Origin: Gluconacetobacter johannae | GTDB taxonomy: Bacteria > Pseudomonadota > Alphaproteobacteria > Acetobacterales > Acetobacteraceae | Direction of reading: 5' to 3' | Length of the DNA stretch: 64,000 nucleotides | NCBI RefSeq assembly: GCF_025994435.1 | Contig: NZ_BAQK01000050.1 | Span: 75,323-139,322 of the forward strand | In this document: piece after piece, positions 62,514 to 64,000 of the stretch | Position numbering within the stretch: position 1 is the stretch's first letter | Layout: every line of letters starts with the position of its first letter | Notes under the pieces: generated by a model | The model's database searches: none | Told to the model about the DNA's origin: nothing | Seen by the model: the letters and a program-made list of their open reading frames with translations, nothing else | Program-made: the position numbers and the translations under genes

Positions 62514-64000
62514 AAGCCATGCAGGAACCATCCCTGATCGCCCGACCAGACATGCTGCCCGTCCCCCCGGCGGAACAGCCAGAAGCGCCGGCCGTCGCGG
62601 TCCTCGACGGTCCAGTACTCGCGCACCCGGTCGTTGTCGGCATCGGTCGCGGGTCGCCACCATTCGCCCAGGATCCGTTCCGGCCCGTCGGCCCGCACGA
62701 CCTCGTGCCGGGAGCGGCGCCAGATGAAGGCGCGCGGCGGATGATCGGGCAGCAGCGCGGTCACCCGCACCGGTTCCGGCGCCGGCAACAGGCGGATCGG
62801 GCGCGGCCAGTCGGCCGACCAGGTCCCGCCCCCGCCGGCACGGTCGGCCGGCACCCGGCGCTGGCGGCGCTCGGGCACATGGGTGGCCACGGGGGCCAGG
62901 CGAAAGACCCGCTCCGGCCCCAGGCGATTGGACAGCCGATCGACCAGCACCGACAGGTCCGCCTCATCCCCGATCCCCCTCCGGCCTCCGCCATCCTGGA
63001 CCGGCGCGCATCGTTCGGCCGCCGTGACCAGCAGGCGCATCGCCTCGACCCCGAAACCGGGTTCCACGCTTTCGATCCGTTCCGCCAGCAGATGGCCGAG
63101 ATGCGCCGGATCGTGCACCGCCCGCGCCGTGCCCACCCGGACCGCGCGCGCCGTCCCGTCCACCCGTTCGAAGACCAGATCCAGCCGCCGCGCGCCCTCG
63201 CCCCGCCGGCGTAGCGCCGTGCAGGCCTCGGCGACCAGAGCGTCGATCACGACGCGAAAGGCGTCTGGCGTGGAAATCGGTTCGACGAAGCCGCGCCGGG
63301 CCTGGACGATCTCCGGCGCCAGGACCGGCCGGATCGGTTCCGCCACCCGCCCCAGCATCTGGTCCAGCCGCGTCAGCAGCAGCGGCCCGAAGCGGCGGGC
63401 CAGCGGCGCGCGCGGCGCTGCGCGCACCGCGCCGATCCGCCCCAGGCCCAGCCGGTGCAGCATGTCGGCGGTGTCGCCGGCAATCCGCAGGGCTTCGACC
63501 GGCAGGGAATCGAACAGGGTCTCCGGCGCGCCCGCCGGCAGCACCGCCAGCCGCGACCGGCCATGCCGGGCCAGCGCATGGGCCGCCCCCGGCGTGTCGG
63601 CGATCGCAACCCGGCCGGACAGGCCCAGCCGCCCCAGGTCGTCCAGCAACCGGCCCAGCATCGCAGGCTCGCCCCCATGCAGGTGCGCGCAGCCGGACGC
63701 GTCGATCCAGATCCCGTCCACCCCGTCCGGCGCGGTCAGCGGCGACATCCACAGGCACCTGCCGGCCAGCCGCGCCAGATCGGCGGCATCGCGATCCGGG
63801 TCCGCCGCCAGGACCTGGAGGTCGGGGACCAGCGCCTGCGCCTGGGCCAGGGGCTGGCCGGGCACGACCCCCTGGGCGCGGGCGGCCGGGTCGGCGGCGG
63901 CGATCACCTGCCGGCGCCCGTCATGCGACCGCGTGACAAGCGGCCGGTCCGGCGACAGGGCATGCCGCCGCCGCAGTCGCTCGACCGGCAGGAACGGCAG
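62507..64000 (-). CDS. imuB: ImuB, inactive Y-family polymerase of the mutasome (N-terminus beyond the window)
   Basis: About 498 residues are visible; the frame is open to the right edge and the first codons read LPFLPVERLRRRHAL, so only about eight N-terminal residues should be missing. ImuB lacks polymerase activity and acts as the hub joining DnaE2, the beta clamp and ImuA. The segment GIWIDASGCAHLHGG and the C-terminal region ending DQGWFLHGFF are family-typical. The last residues and the TGA come from the inverted repeat element. imuA would be expected just beyond 64000. Confidence 0.92.
   Translation of the reverse strand: MPFLPVERLRRRHALSPDRPLVTRSHDGRRQVIAAADPAARAQGVVPGQPLAQAQALVPDLQVLAADPDRDAADLARLAGRCLWMSPLTAPDGVDGIWIDASGCAHLHGGEPAMLGRLLDDLGRLGLSGRVAIADTPGAAHALARHGRSRLAVLPAGAPETLFDSLPVEALRIAGDTADMLHRLGLGRIGAVRAAPRAPLARRFGPLLLTRLDQMLGRVAEPIRPVLAPEIVQARRGFVEPISTPDAFRVVIDALVAEACTALRRRGEGARRLDLVFERVDGTARAVRVGTARAVHDPAHLGHLLAERIESVEPGFGVEAMRLLVTAAERCAPVQDGGGRRGIGDEADLSVLVDRLSNRLGPERVFRLAPVATHVPERRQRRVPADRAGGGGTWSADWPRPIRLLPAPEPVRVTALLPDHPPRAFIWRRSRHEVVRADGPERILGEWWRPATDADNDRVREYWTVEDRDGRRFWLFRRGDGQHVWSGDQGWFLHGFF

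Overview
The window looks like the chromosome of a nitrogen-fixing acetic acid bacterium of the Gluconacetobacter diazotrophicus type (Alphaproteobacteria, Acetobacteraceae). Reasons: high GC, a Mo-nitrogenase cluster with a Cys-motif (oxygen-sensitive class) NifA, a Gluconobacter-like gluconate 5-dehydrogenase, an OprB sugar porin, and alphaproteobacterial markers (GcrA, AddAB, bactofilin, atpHAGDC without F0 genes, ImuB-DnaE2). The species name is inference from gene content; no search was run.

Region 1 (1-14.4 kb) is the nitrogen fixation block. On the minus strand lie nifA, then a transcription unit nifB-fdxN-LRV-nifZ-nifT-SIR2-like that ends at a rho-independent terminator, then nifHDK (nifK runs off the left edge). 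nifB and nifH each have a textbook sigma-54 -24/-12 promoter and a perfect TGT-N10-ACA NifA site. A DUF2478-type gene and modABC-rpoN diverge from a 421-bp gap that holds two back-to-back sigma-54 promoters. Molybdate import and sigma-54 itself therefore appear wired into the same regulon. ModC lacks the usual C-terminal molybdate-binding domain.

Region 2 (14.4-31 kb): an OprB porin; an iron uptake operon (cupredoxin, FTR1 permease, P19) behind a Fur-box-like palindrome; trxA; and the chain tsaE-murU-addB-addA with ATGA overlaps, in which the amgK gene usually found between tsaE and murU is missing. Then ferredoxin-NADP reductase, alr-dadA and a small secreted Ala/Pro-rich protein.

Region 3 (31-53 kb) is mostly housekeeping: typA, a dead ABC-ATPase fragment, a PfkB kinase, bactofilin, gcrA, rnd, queF, F1-ATPase atpHAGDC, a LacI regulator divergent from gluconate 5-dehydrogenase, a DHA2-type exporter, tRNA-Gly, tRNA-Trp, secE-nusG, pqiABC and tRNA-Thr.

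Region 4 (53-64 kb): a carnitine-operon-like module (gamma-carbonic-anhydrase-like protein, GntR regulator, MFS transporter with an apparent frameshift, divergent CaiB-like CoA-transferase and a crotonase that has lost both hydratase glutamates), a class A beta-lactamase with a Tat-like signal, and the mutagenesis genes imuB-dnaE2 separated by a 176-bp element with 34-bp inverted ends. The most novel-looking items are this CoA module, the imuB/dnaE2 element, and the LRV and SIR2-like genes in the nifB operon.
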